In this document: one piece after another, positions 16,543 through 25,577 of the stretch | Layout of the letters: each line of letters starts with the position of its first letter | How positions within the stretch are numbered: the stretch's first letter is position 1 | NCBI GenBank assembly: GCA_029865265.1 | Contig: JAOUHG010000008.1 | Coordinates: 1-64,000 of the forward strand | Direction: 5' to 3' | From: Candidatus Krumholzibacteriia bacterium | GTDB lineage: Bacteria > Krumholzibacteriota > Krumholzibacteriia > WVZY01 > JAKEHA01 | DNA: 64,000 nucleotides | The notes under the pieces: model-generated | The model's input: the letters and a program-made list of their open reading frames with translations, nothing else | Database searches by the model: none | What the model was told of the DNA's origin: nothing | Program-made: the position numbers and the translations under genes

Positions 16543-17862
16543 TCAGGTGCGGATCTCCACGTTGAATTTCTTGCGCAGTTCCTCGATGTACGCCTGGTAG
16601 GTATTACCGAAGCGGTCCTGCTCGTAGAGACGGGTGAGATCGTCGATGATCTCGGTGTACTTGTAGGGGCGCTCCTCTTCGCGTTCAATCAGCTCCACGA
16701 TACGGAAGCCGGAAGACTCGCGCAGAACCGGGCTCACATCACCGGGCTTCATGTCGGCCAGCACGTCGCGGAAGAACTGCGGCAGTTCCGACACCTTCAG
16801 CCAGCCCAGATCACCGTACTTGTCCGCGGCAGGGTCCGTGTTGTAGCGCGCGGCCAGAGAGTCGAACACCGCGCCGGCGGTCAGTTCGTCGCGGATGGCG
16901 TTGGCCGACGCGAACACCACCTGGATGTCCTCGTCGCTGGGCGCTGAGCGCACCAGGATATGCCGGATCTGCACCTCACCGCTCTGCGGGCGTTTGTCGG
17001 TGACCTCGATGATGTGGTAGCCGTAGACGGTCAGCACCGGTTCGCTGATCTGCCCCGCGTCCATCGACTCGACGGCCTTCGCGAACGCGGGCTCGCGCAG
17101 GTCCTGCGGGCGCACCCAGCCCAGTTCACCGCCCAGCGCCGCGCTGGGGTCCTCCGATTCGGCCTTGGCCACTTCCGCAAAATCCTCGCCGTTGATGAGG
17201 CGCATGCGGATCGCGTTGGCCTTGTCCCGCGCCACCGCCACCGCCTTGGACGAAGACTCGAAACCCACAAAGATGGTCTTCAGATGAACCACCTCCGGGC
17301 GCTTCGGAATGTTTTCGATATTGCGCTCGTAGAACGCGCGCAGCTCTTCTTCGGTGACGTCGCCCTGCTGGCGTTTCATGTCCTTCTGCAACACGCGCTC
17401 CACCAGCATGCGGTTGCGTAGCTGAGTGCGGTAGAGCTTCTTGAGGTCCTCCAGGGTGAGCCCCTCCACCGCTAGCTGCCGCTCGAACTCCGCGTCACCG
17501 CCCAGCGCCTTGCGATTCTCCTCCAGCGTCTTGTTGACCTGCGCCTCCACGTCGGAGAAAGGAACGTCGATACCAAGCCGCGCGGCCTGTGCAATCACCA
17601 GCCGGTCGTCGATGAGGGTTTGCAGCGCTTCGTTGTAGAGCGCCTCGCGCTCCTCGGGCTTGATACTGGTGGTGCCGCGCTGAAACATGTATTGGCGCAC
17701 GGCCGTCTCCACGTCGCTCTGAAAAATTGCCTCGTCGTCGACCAGCGCAACCACGCGGTCGATCAATTCCTGTTCCTGCGCGATTGCCGGGGCAACCACC
17801 AGCAACGAAACCGCCATGGCCGCAATCCAGACGGAAGCTGCACCACAAAACCACTTACTCAT
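16543..17862 (-). CDS. surA: SurA-like periplasmic chaperone/peptidyl-prolyl isomerase
   Basis: 439 residues. Signal peptide (WIAAMAVSLLVVAPAIAQ), a SurA_N-type helical domain (about 25-165: DRVVALVDDEAIFQSDVE), then two parvulin domains: the first around LGGELGWVRPQDL...YGYHIIEVTDK, the second starting VQIRHILVRS and containing YGDLGWLKVSELPQFF. Helps outer-membrane proteins fold. AGGGAG precedes ATG 17862. Overlaps by 8 bp the end of the upstream parvulin lipoprotein and is the third parvulin in a row; last gene of the operon. Confidence 0.88.
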   Translation of the reverse strand: MSKWFCGAASVWIAAMAVSLLVVAPAIAQEQELIDRVVALVDDEAIFQSDVETAVRQYMFQRGTTSIKPEEREALYNEALQTLIDDRLVIAQAARLGIDVPFSDVEAQVNKTLEENRKALGGDAEFERQLAVEGLTLEDLKKLYRTQLRNRMLVERVLQKDMKRQQGDVTEEELRAFYERNIENIPKRPEVVHLKTIFVGFESSSKAVAVARDKANAIRMRLINGEDFAEVAKAESEDPSAALGGELGWVRPQDLREPAFAKAVESMDAGQISEPVLTVYGYHIIEVTDKRPQSGEVQIRHILVRSAPSDEDIQVVFASANAIRDELTAGAVFDSLAARYNTDPAADKYGDLGWLKVSELPQFFRDVLADMKPGDVSPVLRESSGFRIVELIEREEERPYKYTEIIDDLTRLYEQDRFGNTYQAYIEELRKKFNVEIRT

Positions 17863-18886
17863 CGAGAACTCCCTGCGGGTCATCCGCATTGGACGTATCC
17901 GGTGGCGCCGCACGGCGGCGATCTTCGTCCGGCTCGGGCACGGCACGGGTGAAACCGGCCACCGGCGGCGGTGCTTCCGGTGTTTGCGCTTCGCGCATGG
18001 AATCCGCGGCTTCGATGGCGTACTGCAGGCCTGGGTCCACCACTTCGATGTTGGCCTGCGCCACCAGGGCCGCAATGAGACTGTCGTAGACGGCCACCCG
18101 CTTCTCCAGCAGGAGCTGACGCGATATTTCCGGCGCAACCGTCTCGAACGACGGTTCGTTGCTCATGGTGCGGACGTCTATCAACTTGATGATGTGGTAG
18201 CCGAACTCGGATTCGATCACGTCGCTCACCTCGCCGACGCGCATCTTGAACACCACCGATTCGAACTCCGGCAGCATGTTGCCCTTTGACAGGTACCCCA
18301 GGTCGCCGCCGGCGCCGGTGTGGCGATCCACCGACATCTTCCGCGCCACCCAGGAGAACGGCCGCGTGCGCACCATCTCCAGCGCCTCTTCCGCGTCTTC
18401 CAGCGTGTTGGTGAGAATGTGACTCACACGAAACTCCAGGGTGAACTCGTCCTGGTGCGCGCGGTAGTACGCCATCACTTCATCGCGCGAAACCACCGCG
18501 CGCGTCTTGAGAACCTGTTCCACCAGGTGGTCGGCCACCAGATCCTTTCGGTATTGCTCGATCTTGCGATCGATCTCCTCGGAGAGACCCATTCCATTGC
18601 GCGACGCCTCTTCGTAGAGCAGCTGCGTGGCCACCCAGCGGTCGAAGTAGGTCTTGCGCTCGTCGGCGGTGAGGGCGCCGGTTTCCTCGGTGGGAAGATA
18701 CGCATCCAGGTCGACCCGGTACAGGGGGCGTCCGTTGACCCGCGCCACCACCGGGCCGGGGTCGGTGGCGATGCTGCCTACCTCGCGCCGCTCGCAGCCG
18801 GTCACGACCAGCCCTGCGACCACCAATACGATAGGGGGCGCGAGGCCCCCTATCGATCCAAACCATCTAACCAGGCCGTTCATCAT
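17855..18886 (-). CDS. PrsA-like parvulin lipoprotein
   Basis: About 343 residues. Lipobox VTGC near residue 30 after a hydrophobic segment, helical N-domain, one PpiC domain (EFRVSHILTNTLED...GGDLGYLSKGNMLPEFE...FGYHIIKLID), and a proline/acid-rich C-terminal tail from about residue 300. Membrane-anchored foldase of the periplasmic face. ATG 18886 was preferred; a TTG at 18901 overlapping the upstream stop is possible. Middle member of three adjacent parvulin genes. Confidence 0.83.
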   Translation of the reverse strand: MMNGLVRWFGSIGGLAPPIVLVVAGLVVTGCERREVGSIATDPGPVVARVNGRPLYRVDLDAYLPTEETGALTADERKTYFDRWVATQLLYEEASRNGMGLSEEIDRKIEQYRKDLVADHLVEQVLKTRAVVSRDEVMAYYRAHQDEFTLEFRVSHILTNTLEDAEEALEMVRTRPFSWVARKMSVDRHTGAGGDLGYLSKGNMLPEFESVVFKMRVGEVSDVIESEFGYHIIKLIDVRTMSNEPSFETVAPEISRQLLLEKRVAVYDSLIAALVAQANIEVVDPGLQYAIEAADSMREAQTPEAPPPVAGFTRAVPEPDEDRRRAAPPDTSNADDPQGVLDE

Positions 18887-18897
18887 CGGCGATGGAC

Positions 18898-20634
18898 TCA
18901 ACCGTGATCGTGTCCGGCGTGCGCGTCTGCGGGCTCAGCCGCCGAGCGCTCCGTGATCTGCGTCTTCTCGAGGTTCTTCTCGTTGATGACGACGCCGTAC
19001 TCTTCCTTCCACTTGGCGAGGAGTTCCTCCAGGCGCTCGTCATTCTTGATCTCGCGCAGCGCCGCTTCGATGCGCGGCCGCACTTCCTGCAGCGTGAAGG
19101 TTCGCGCCTCGGTGCGCTCCAGCAGCTTCAAAACCATCCAGCCGCGTGCGGTCTGGAACGGTTCGGAGACGTCGCCCACCTTCTGCAGCGAGAAGCCCAC
19201 CGCGTCGATCTCCGGCTGCTCGCCCTGGGAGAGTTCCTTGGTTTCACCCATGGACTCGCGCGTGTCCTCATCCACTGAGTACGCCAGCGCCACGGTGCGG
19301 AACGGCTTCCCTGACTTGATCTCCTTGTAGGCCTGCAGTGCGGTCTCGATGTCGCCGGTGAGGACCACGCCGAACTTGCGCTTCTCGGGTGTACGGAAGC
19401 GTTCGCTGTTGTCGTCGTAGTACGTCTGCACCTCGGCGGCGGTCACCACCACCTGCTTGTTGATCATGTCCTCATACAGGACGCCCACCATGAGCTGTTC
19501 CTTCTTGCCCTGCAGGACCAGCGCAACCTCGGGATCCTCTTCGATCTTCGACTTGCGCACCACGTCGGCTGAAATCTCGTTCATGATTCGCTCGGTCAGA
19601 AAGGAGCGGATGCCGCCGTAGCGGTACGCGCGGCGGGGCCGGGCGAAGAACGACGACTGGTCGTAGAAGTCCGAGAAGTCCTTGATGGTGATGGTCTTGC
19701 CCTGGTAGGCCACGATCGGCTTGTCGTAGTCAGCCGGGTCGAACATCAGCAGCGGGTAGATTTCCGCCGAGCGCGCGGGCGCGTCGTCGAACGAACGATC
19801 CGGCGGCAACGCGTTGAACACGATGGCGATGTTGTCGTAGTTCCACTGGACGCCGTAATCGTCGCGCAGTTTCTCCGTGAACTCGTTCAGCGCCACCGCT
19901 TCCATGATGCTGCGCAGCCGCTTGGTGAGATCTTCCTTTATGTCTTCGTAGGGCTCCTTGCGCGCCGGGTCGGAGCGCTTGAGCACCTTGACGATCACCC
20001 ATCCGTGCGTCGTGTAGACCGGCTCGGTGTAGCCGCCGACCGGGAGCCGGAACAGCGGCGTCTGCAACTCAGGGATCAGTCCACCGAAGGTTGCCGTAAC
20101 CACCTTGCCGCCGTCGGGCGCATCGTCGCTCTTCGAGTAGGTGCGGCAGGCGGTTTCGAAGTCCATGCCATCCTGCAGGGCGGCGTACGCTTCCTCCGCC
20201 TGCTGCTCGGTGTCGGCAAGGATCTGCTTGACCGACAGGCTCACGCCCATGTTGTCGTAGTACTCCTTGACCTCCGCGTCGGTGACCTTGACGTCATCGG
20301 CCACCATCTTCTTGAGGTAGGCGATATTCAGCGTCACGCGCTTGAACTGCTCCATCCCCATGGCGACGTTGGGATCCTTGTCATAGCCTAGCTCGTCCGC
20401 CTTGGCGGCCATGATCTCCTTGTTCAGCATCGTCTGGAGAAACTCTTTTTTGCCCTCGAAACCCGTGGCCGTGGGCAGGTACTGGGGATCCACGGCGGCG
20501 TAGGCGGTCTCGAACTCGCCCACCGTGATGGAGCGATCCTTGAATTCCGCGATCTTCAAATCCTCGCGCTTGGAGCACCCGGTGACCGCAATCGACGCGA
20601 TCAGGCCGAGGCCAAGCAAAGATGCAACCCTCAT
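18898..20634 (-). CDS. large lipoprotein with two parvulin domains
   Basis: 578 residues. Signal and lipobox (GLGLIASIAVTGCSKRE). Two repeats of N-helical plus PpiC architecture: SVKQILADTEQQAEEAY...GGKVVTATFGGLIPELQ in the first half, and a second set ending KVGDVSEPFQTARGWMVLKLLER. The C-terminus is His/Asp-rich (HAGHDHG), a potential metal-binding tail. GGAAAGGAG precedes ATG 20634. 50 bp downstream of mfd. Likely helps folding of exported proteins together with its two neighbours. Confidence 0.82.
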   Translation of the reverse strand: MRVASLLGLGLIASIAVTGCSKREDLKIAEFKDRSITVGEFETAYAAVDPQYLPTATGFEGKKEFLQTMLNKEIMAAKADELGYDKDPNVAMGMEQFKRVTLNIAYLKKMVADDVKVTDAEVKEYYDNMGVSLSVKQILADTEQQAEEAYAALQDGMDFETACRTYSKSDDAPDGGKVVTATFGGLIPELQTPLFRLPVGGYTEPVYTTHGWVIVKVLKRSDPARKEPYEDIKEDLTKRLRSIMEAVALNEFTEKLRDDYGVQWNYDNIAIVFNALPPDRSFDDAPARSAEIYPLLMFDPADYDKPIVAYQGKTITIKDFSDFYDQSSFFARPRRAYRYGGIRSFLTERIMNEISADVVRKSKIEEDPEVALVLQGKKEQLMVGVLYEDMINKQVVVTAAEVQTYYDDNSERFRTPEKRKFGVVLTGDIETALQAYKEIKSGKPFRTVALAYSVDEDTRESMGETKELSQGEQPEIDAVGFSLQKVGDVSEPFQTARGWMVLKLLERTEARTFTLQEVRPRIEAALREIKNDERLEELLAKWKEEYGVVINEKNLEKTQITERSAAEPADAHAGHDHG

Positions 20635-20684
20635 CGAACGAAACTCCTTTCCAACCGGTGGTGTCGGGCGGGGGGAAACTATCG

Positions 20685-23600
20685 CTAACGGCTTGGTAAG
20701 GTATTGATATTACTTGAGAAACGTGCCACTTGCAACAGGTTCTTCACCTCGTCGGGGAGCCGCGCGGGCGGCTGTCCGATGAGGCTCACGGCCAGCGTCT
20801 TACCGGCCTTAAACAATATCCGGCGCCCGAAAGTTTCCGAAAGTCTCGCGTAGGCCTCCGGAACGAGGGCTTTTCCGGGGGCAAACTCCAGGTTGGCTTC
20901 GCCGCGCGGGGGGGTGGCCCCGGCGCGTGCGCCCAGCCGGTGGCCGGGGTCGCGCAGCTGGGCCAGAACGATACCCAGGGACTGGGCTTCAAGCTTGATG
21001 GTGGCCAGGTCCAGCAGCGCCCGGGCCGGGGGCGGGATCTCCCCGAAGCGGTCGGCCAGCTCCGCCTCCATGGCCGGAACCTCGGCCGGGTCGCTCATGC
21101 GCGCGAACCGCTTGTAGAGGAACATGCGTTCGTCCGCGTCGGGGACGTAGCGGTCCGGGATGTAGCAACTGTAGGGCGCCTCCACCCGGCACGGCGGCGT
21201 TTCCTCGCGCTTCTCGCCGCGCAGCTGCTCCACCGTCTCCTTGAGCATCCTGCAGTACAGCTCGAAGCCCACCGCCGCCACGTGGCCGTGCTGTTCCACG
21301 CCCAGCACGTTGCCGGCGCCGCGGATCTCGAGGTCGCGCATTGCCAGACGGTAGCCGCTGCCCAGCTCCTCGAACTCTTCCATGGCCTGCAGCCGCTTGA
21401 CCGCGGTGGGGGTAAGCGAAATCTGGCGCGGCACCAGGTAGTACGCGTACGCCTGGCGCTCGCCACGTCCCACGCGGCCGCGCAACTGGTAGAGCTGCGC
21501 CAGACCGAAGCGGTCCGCGCGGTTCACGATGAGCGTGTTGGCGTTGGGGAAGTCCAGCCCCGACTCGATGATCATGGTGGATACGAGCACGTCGTACTTG
21601 CGCGCCATGAAGTCGATGATCACGTCTTCCAGTTCGCCCTCGCCCATTTGCCCGTGCCCCACCCCGATGCGCACGCCGGGGAGCAGGCGTTCCAGGAACG
21701 CCTTCATGGAGAGAATGGACTGCACGCGATTGTGCACGAAGAACACCTGCCCGTCGCGGCCGATCTCCTCGGAGATGGCGCGCGCGATGAGTTCTTCGTC
21801 GAAGGACGTCACCTCGGTCTTCACCGGGTGACGGTTGCGCGGCGGCGTTTCAATGAGCGAGATCTTGCGTAGCCCCGAGAGCGACATGTAGAGCGTGCGC
21901 GGAATGGGGGTGGCGGTGAGGGTCACCACGTGCACGTTCTGTGCGATTTGCTTGAGGCGCTCCTTGTGCTTGACGCCGAAGCGGTGCTCCTCGTCCACGA
22001 TGAGCAGACCGAGATCCTTGAACGCAACGTCCTTCGAGAGCAACCGGTGCGTGCCCACCACCAGGTCGACGGTCCCCTCGCGTAGTCCCGCCACCACCTT
22101 CTTCTGTTCGGCGGCGGAGATGAAGCGCGACAGCGTGGCAATGCGCACCGGGAATGCCTTCATGCGCTCACTGAAGGTGCGATGGTGCTGGAAGGCGAGC
22201 AGCGTGGTGGGCACCAGCACCGCCACCTGCTTGCCCTCGTTGATCGCCTTGAACGCCGCGCGAATGGCCACCTCGGTCTTTCCAAAACCCACGTCGCCGC
22301 AGATGAGACGGTCGGTGGGCTGGTCGCTCTCCAGGTCGTCCTTGATCTCGCGCGTCACCGTGATCTGGTCCGGCGTCTCCTCGTAGGGGAAAGACGCCTC
22401 CAGCTCGCGCTGCCATTGCGAATCCGGCCCGAAGGCGTGCGCCTTTGCGATTTCGCGCCGCGCGTACACCTGCAGGAGGTCGCGCGCGATGTCCTCGATG
22501 GCCTTGCGCGCCCGCTCCTTGGTGGCCTGCCAGCGGCTGCCGGAGAGCTTGTCGAGGCGCGGCTCCACACCCTCGCGCCCGAGGTACTTCTCCACCAGGT
22601 GCATCTGGTCGAGCGGCACGAAGATGCGGTCGCCGCCGTCGAAGCGAATGGCCAGGCACTCGGTGGTGTCGCCGTTGGAGCCGATCTTTTCCAGGCCGAT
22701 AAAGCGCCCCACACCGTAGTCCACGTGCACCACGTAGTCGCCCGAGCGCAGCGCGTCGGTGCGCAGCGCCGCCACGCGGCGTTTGGCGCGGCGCTTGCGC
22801 GGGCGCGCCAGCATGCGGTTGAAAATCTGGTGATCGGTGAGAATGGCAAGGCCCGCCTGCTCCCACACGAACCCGCTCGCAACCCATCCCACCGGAAGAT
22901 GCACCAGCGATTCTTCCTCTTCGCCCAGCAGATCGGCGAGGCGGTCGCGCTGCGTGGGTGTTTCCGAGTAGATCATCACGTCGACATGCTTGGCGCGCAT
23001 CGACCGGATCTGCTTGAACAGCGGCTCCAGCTTTCCCACCACACTGGGATGTTCGCTCACGAGAAACTTGAGCAGCGTCTCGTTCTCGCGTGGCGGCAGC
23101 AGCGCCGCGGTGGTGGGATCGGTGGCGGGCGCATCCGCCAGTGCCCAGTGAATCACCACGGGGGCCGCGTGGGCGCGCCCGTGATCCAGCGGGTGCACGT
23201 AGTCTTGCAGCGCGAGCGCGGGGAACTCGTCCTCGGGGCGGGTGGCCGCGCCCGCGAACTCGCGCGAGAGGTTGGCCGCCACACGGTTGACGCCCTCTCC
23301 ATCCACGAACCACACCACCGGTGGTTCGGGGAAGAACTCCAGCAACGAACCGGTCATCCCCAGCGCGGGCGCGTAGCGGCGCCATACGTAGGACGAGCGC
23401 GAGTGCTCGGCCTCGTCGGCGATGCGTTCGATCAGGTCCCTCGGGAAATCGCGTTCAGCCAGGTAGGCCCGCAGGTCTGCGGCGGCGGCTTCGTCCAACG
23501 GTACGCTGGACGCGGGCAGGATGGTGCAGCTCTGCAGCGCCTGCACCGAGCGTTGTGTGTCGAGATCGAAGGATCGGATGGACGCCACCTCGTCGCCTTC

Positions 23601-24305
23601 GAGCTCGATGCGCGCCGGGTAGTCCCACGCCGGGTCGAACACGTCCACGATGGCCCCGCGCACCGCAAACTGCCCCGCCTCTTCCACCACCGACACCACG
23701 TCGTAGCCCATGGCCACCAGGTGTTCGCGCAGTTCCTCGAGGTCGATGGTGTCGCCCACGCCGAAGTGGCGCTGGTGCGCGGCCAGCGAGTGGCGCGTGA
23801 TGGTCTTCTCCATGAAACCCAGCGTGCTGGTGACCACCACGTCCGCGCCACCGTTGAGAATGGTGAGCAGGCTCTCGTTGCGGTCGCCACCGGCGGCGAG
23901 GTTCTCGCGCAGTTCAAAGCGATGCGGTGCGAGCGCGCGCTCCGGAAAGCGCACCACGCGGCCGGATGAGAGGGTGCGGAAGTCGGACGCGGCGTCCTCG
24001 GCGGATTCGTCGTCGGGGTAGACCAGCAGGATGCTGCGGCCCAGCGACTGGCGTACGGCCTCGGCCAGGAACACGGGCGAAGAGCCCTTGAGGCCGGTGA
24101 CGTGCACGCGCAGGCGCGATTCGAGTTTGTCGCCGTAGGTGCCGGCGGGCCGGTCGATGGCGCGGCCGGAATCGGTGGTGGCGATTTCGCGCGCAGCGCG
24201 GGCGGCCTCGTCGATGGCGGCGCGCAGCGAACGCGCCCCGGGCAGCGCCGCGATCTTCTGCAACAGCGGATTGGATTCGCCCGACTCTGAAGATACCAGT
24301 GTCAC
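20685..24305 (-). CDS. mfd: transcription-repair coupling factor Mfd
   Basis: About 1206 residues. UvrB-like N-terminal module, then the RNA-polymerase-interacting (CarD-like) domain around GDYVVHVDYGVGRFIGLEKI, then a RecG-like translocase: GDVGFGKTEVAIRAAFKA (Walker A), LLIVDEEHRFGVKHKE (DEEH box), TLTATPIPRTL and QLRGRVGRGERQAYAY. Removes stalled RNA polymerase and recruits UvrA. No ATG fits; the GTG at 24305 overlaps the serpin stop (GTGA), consistent with coupled translation. Downstream are three parvulin genes, an arrangement of mfd beside prsA/surA seen in other phyla. Confidence 0.93.
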   Translation of the reverse strand: MTLVSSESGESNPLLQKIAALPGARSLRAAIDEAARAAREIATTDSGRAIDRPAGTYGDKLESRLRVHVTGLKGSSPVFLAEAVRQSLGRSILLVYPDDESAEDAASDFRTLSSGRVVRFPERALAPHRFELRENLAAGGDRNESLLTILNGGADVVVTSTLGFMEKTITRHSLAAHQRHFGVGDTIDLEELREHLVAMGYDVVSVVEEAGQFAVRGAIVDVFDPAWDYPARIELEGDEVASIRSFDLDTQRSVQALQSCTILPASSVPLDEAAAADLRAYLAERDFPRDLIERIADEAEHSRSSYVWRRYAPALGMTGSLLEFFPEPPVVWFVDGEGVNRVAANLSREFAGAATRPEDEFPALALQDYVHPLDHGRAHAAPVVIHWALADAPATDPTTAALLPPRENETLLKFLVSEHPSVVGKLEPLFKQIRSMRAKHVDVMIYSETPTQRDRLADLLGEEEESLVHLPVGWVASGFVWEQAGLAILTDHQIFNRMLARPRKRRAKRRVAALRTDALRSGDYVVHVDYGVGRFIGLEKIGSNGDTTECLAIRFDGGDRIFVPLDQMHLVEKYLGREGVEPRLDKLSGSRWQATKERARKAIEDIARDLLQVYARREIAKAHAFGPDSQWQRELEASFPYEETPDQITVTREIKDDLESDQPTDRLICGDVGFGKTEVAIRAAFKAINEGKQVAVLVPTTLLAFQHHRTFSERMKAFPVRIATLSRFISAAEQKKVVAGLREGTVDLVVGTHRLLSKDVAFKDLGLLIVDEEHRFGVKHKERLKQIAQNVHVVTLTATPIPRTLYMSLSGLRKISLIETPPRNRHPVKTEVTSFDEELIARAISEEIGRDGQVFFVHNRVQSILSMKAFLERLLPGVRIGVGHGQMGEGELEDVIIDFMARKYDVLVSTMIIESGLDFPNANTLIVNRADRFGLAQLYQLRGRVGRGERQAYAYYLVPRQISLTPTAVKRLQAMEEFEELGSGYRLAMRDLEIRGAGNVLGVEQHGHVAAVGFELYCRMLKETVEQLRGEKREETPPCRVEAPYSCYIPDRYVPDADERMFLYKRFARMSDPAEVPAMEAELADRFGEIPPPARALLDLATIKLEAQSLGIVLAQLRDPGHRLGARAGATPPRGEANLEFAPGKALVPEAYARLSETFGRRILFKAGKTLAVSLIGQPPARLPDEVKNLLQVARFSSNINTLPSR

Positions 24306-25573
24306 GACTTCGAACGGGGATCGACCACGCGCCCCAGGAACAGGCACGCGCCGCTCGCGCGGTGCTGGATGGCAAACAGGAACGGGTGGTCCACGTTGAC
24401 TTCGATCAGGTCCACGGGGCGGCCGATATTGGTGACCTGTACCATCGCCACCGCCGTCGCGGCAGCGGCCTCCGTGCCTTTCTCGTCAAGATCGAGGAAC
24501 GTCTTGTGAAACGCGTCCGATATCGCCAGGTAGTCATCCGGGCGGCGCGGCGCCATCCGGTCGAAGTTCGCCGATTCCTCGGGAATGTCGAACGCCGTCT
24601 GCATCCCCAGCCCGATCATTGCCTTCTTGAGACTCATGGACGGCGGTTCAATGTGCAGCCGCGGCATGCGCAGACGCACCTGCTTGTTTCCGGTCTGCGC
24701 CGCATCGGTCAGCAGTTGCGGCGTGATGGTCTTCTCCAGCGACGCGAGGCCGTCCCGGTCGTCCGGCAGCAGGATGAGCAGCTGGAGCTCGCCGCCCCGG
24801 TAGGGAAGGACCACCGCACAGAACCCGTCGTGCGCCTGGTACCCGTACGACCCCGTGTGCTCCATCGTGGGTACGTCGACGTTCTGGCCCGCACCCGTGT
24901 AGAACCCGCGTGCCTGCGTCAGCGTGGAATCGAAGGGAACGTTCCAGGGCGCGTTCATGTAGATGGCATTCACCAGCACGAGCCGCGTGTCACGGTTGAG
25001 CGCGCCGCCGGGTATGAGGTCCTTGATGCGCTCGCGCGTCTGCTCCTCCACCCACGCGTTGATCCGGATGCGCTCGCCATCTGCGTTCGTTACGAAGTCC
25101 GCCGGATCGAACGGCGCCTGGTAGGTGTCGGCCAGAAGCTCGAGGAACGACTGGCGGAAGTCGTAACCCTGCTGGCCGAAGAGGCGGTTGGCGGTGGTCA
25201 GAACGATGGGGTCGCCATTGGCCTTGTCCTGCGCAGCAGCTTCGGCGCTGCGTTGCGCGATGTCGGCGAGGTCGGCTGTCAACGCAGCAAAGGAGTCGTG
25301 TATGTCGTTCCCGGGGTAGTGCAGAACGCGCGCCATCTCGTCACGGGTGACACCGTCCGCGCCGGCCCACGTCATCGCGAATGCCATCTGAATTGAGTAC
25401 GGCGACAGCAGGGCGTTGTCGGTCGCCTCCGTTCCGCGCGAGAGGATGTCGACGCCCAACGCATTGATGGCGTTGGCTGCAACGGTGGCGGGATTGTCGC
25501 CACCGCCGTGCGCCTGCGTCGAACCGCTCGCGATACCTGCCAGTATCATGACCACCAGTGGTTTCAAGTGCAT
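24302..25573 (-). CDS. secreted serpin-family protease inhibitor
   Basis: 423 residues. Signal peptide (LVVMILAGIASGSTQA), then a full serpin fold: NALLSPYSIQMAFAMTWAGADG, LTTANRLFGQ, RLVLVNAIYMNAPWNVPF, LRMPRLHIE and VDHPFLFAIQHRASGACLFLGRV. The hinge reads DEKGTEAAAATA, matching inhibitory serpins (small residues P12-P9, Thr at P8). The segment from hinge to HPF is about six residues longer than in alpha-1-antitrypsin, so P1 is uncertain. Starts 4 bp after the BatA-like gene; its stop overlaps mfd. Bacterial serpins are sporadic and often thought to be acquired. Confidence 0.93.
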   Translation of the reverse strand: MHLKPLVVMILAGIASGSTQAHGGGDNPATVAANAINALGVDILSRGTEATDNALLSPYSIQMAFAMTWAGADGVTRDEMARVLHYPGNDIHDSFAALTADLADIAQRSAEAAAQDKANGDPIVLTTANRLFGQQGYDFRQSFLELLADTYQAPFDPADFVTNADGERIRINAWVEEQTRERIKDLIPGGALNRDTRLVLVNAIYMNAPWNVPFDSTLTQARGFYTGAGQNVDVPTMEHTGSYGYQAHDGFCAVVLPYRGGELQLLILLPDDRDGLASLEKTITPQLLTDAAQTGNKQVRLRMPRLHIEPPSMSLKKAMIGLGMQTAFDIPEESANFDRMAPRRPDDYLAISDAFHKTFLDLDEKGTEAAAATAVAMVQVTNIGRPVDLIEVNVDHPFLFAIQHRASGACLFLGRVVDPRSKS

Positions 25574-25577
25574 GCGA

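Noticed and set aside
22182-23969. 595-residue open frame antisense to mfd
   Set aside because: Arg/His/Gly/Val-rich shadow of a GC-rich gene, no ribosome site, no motif; mfd on the other strand is certain.
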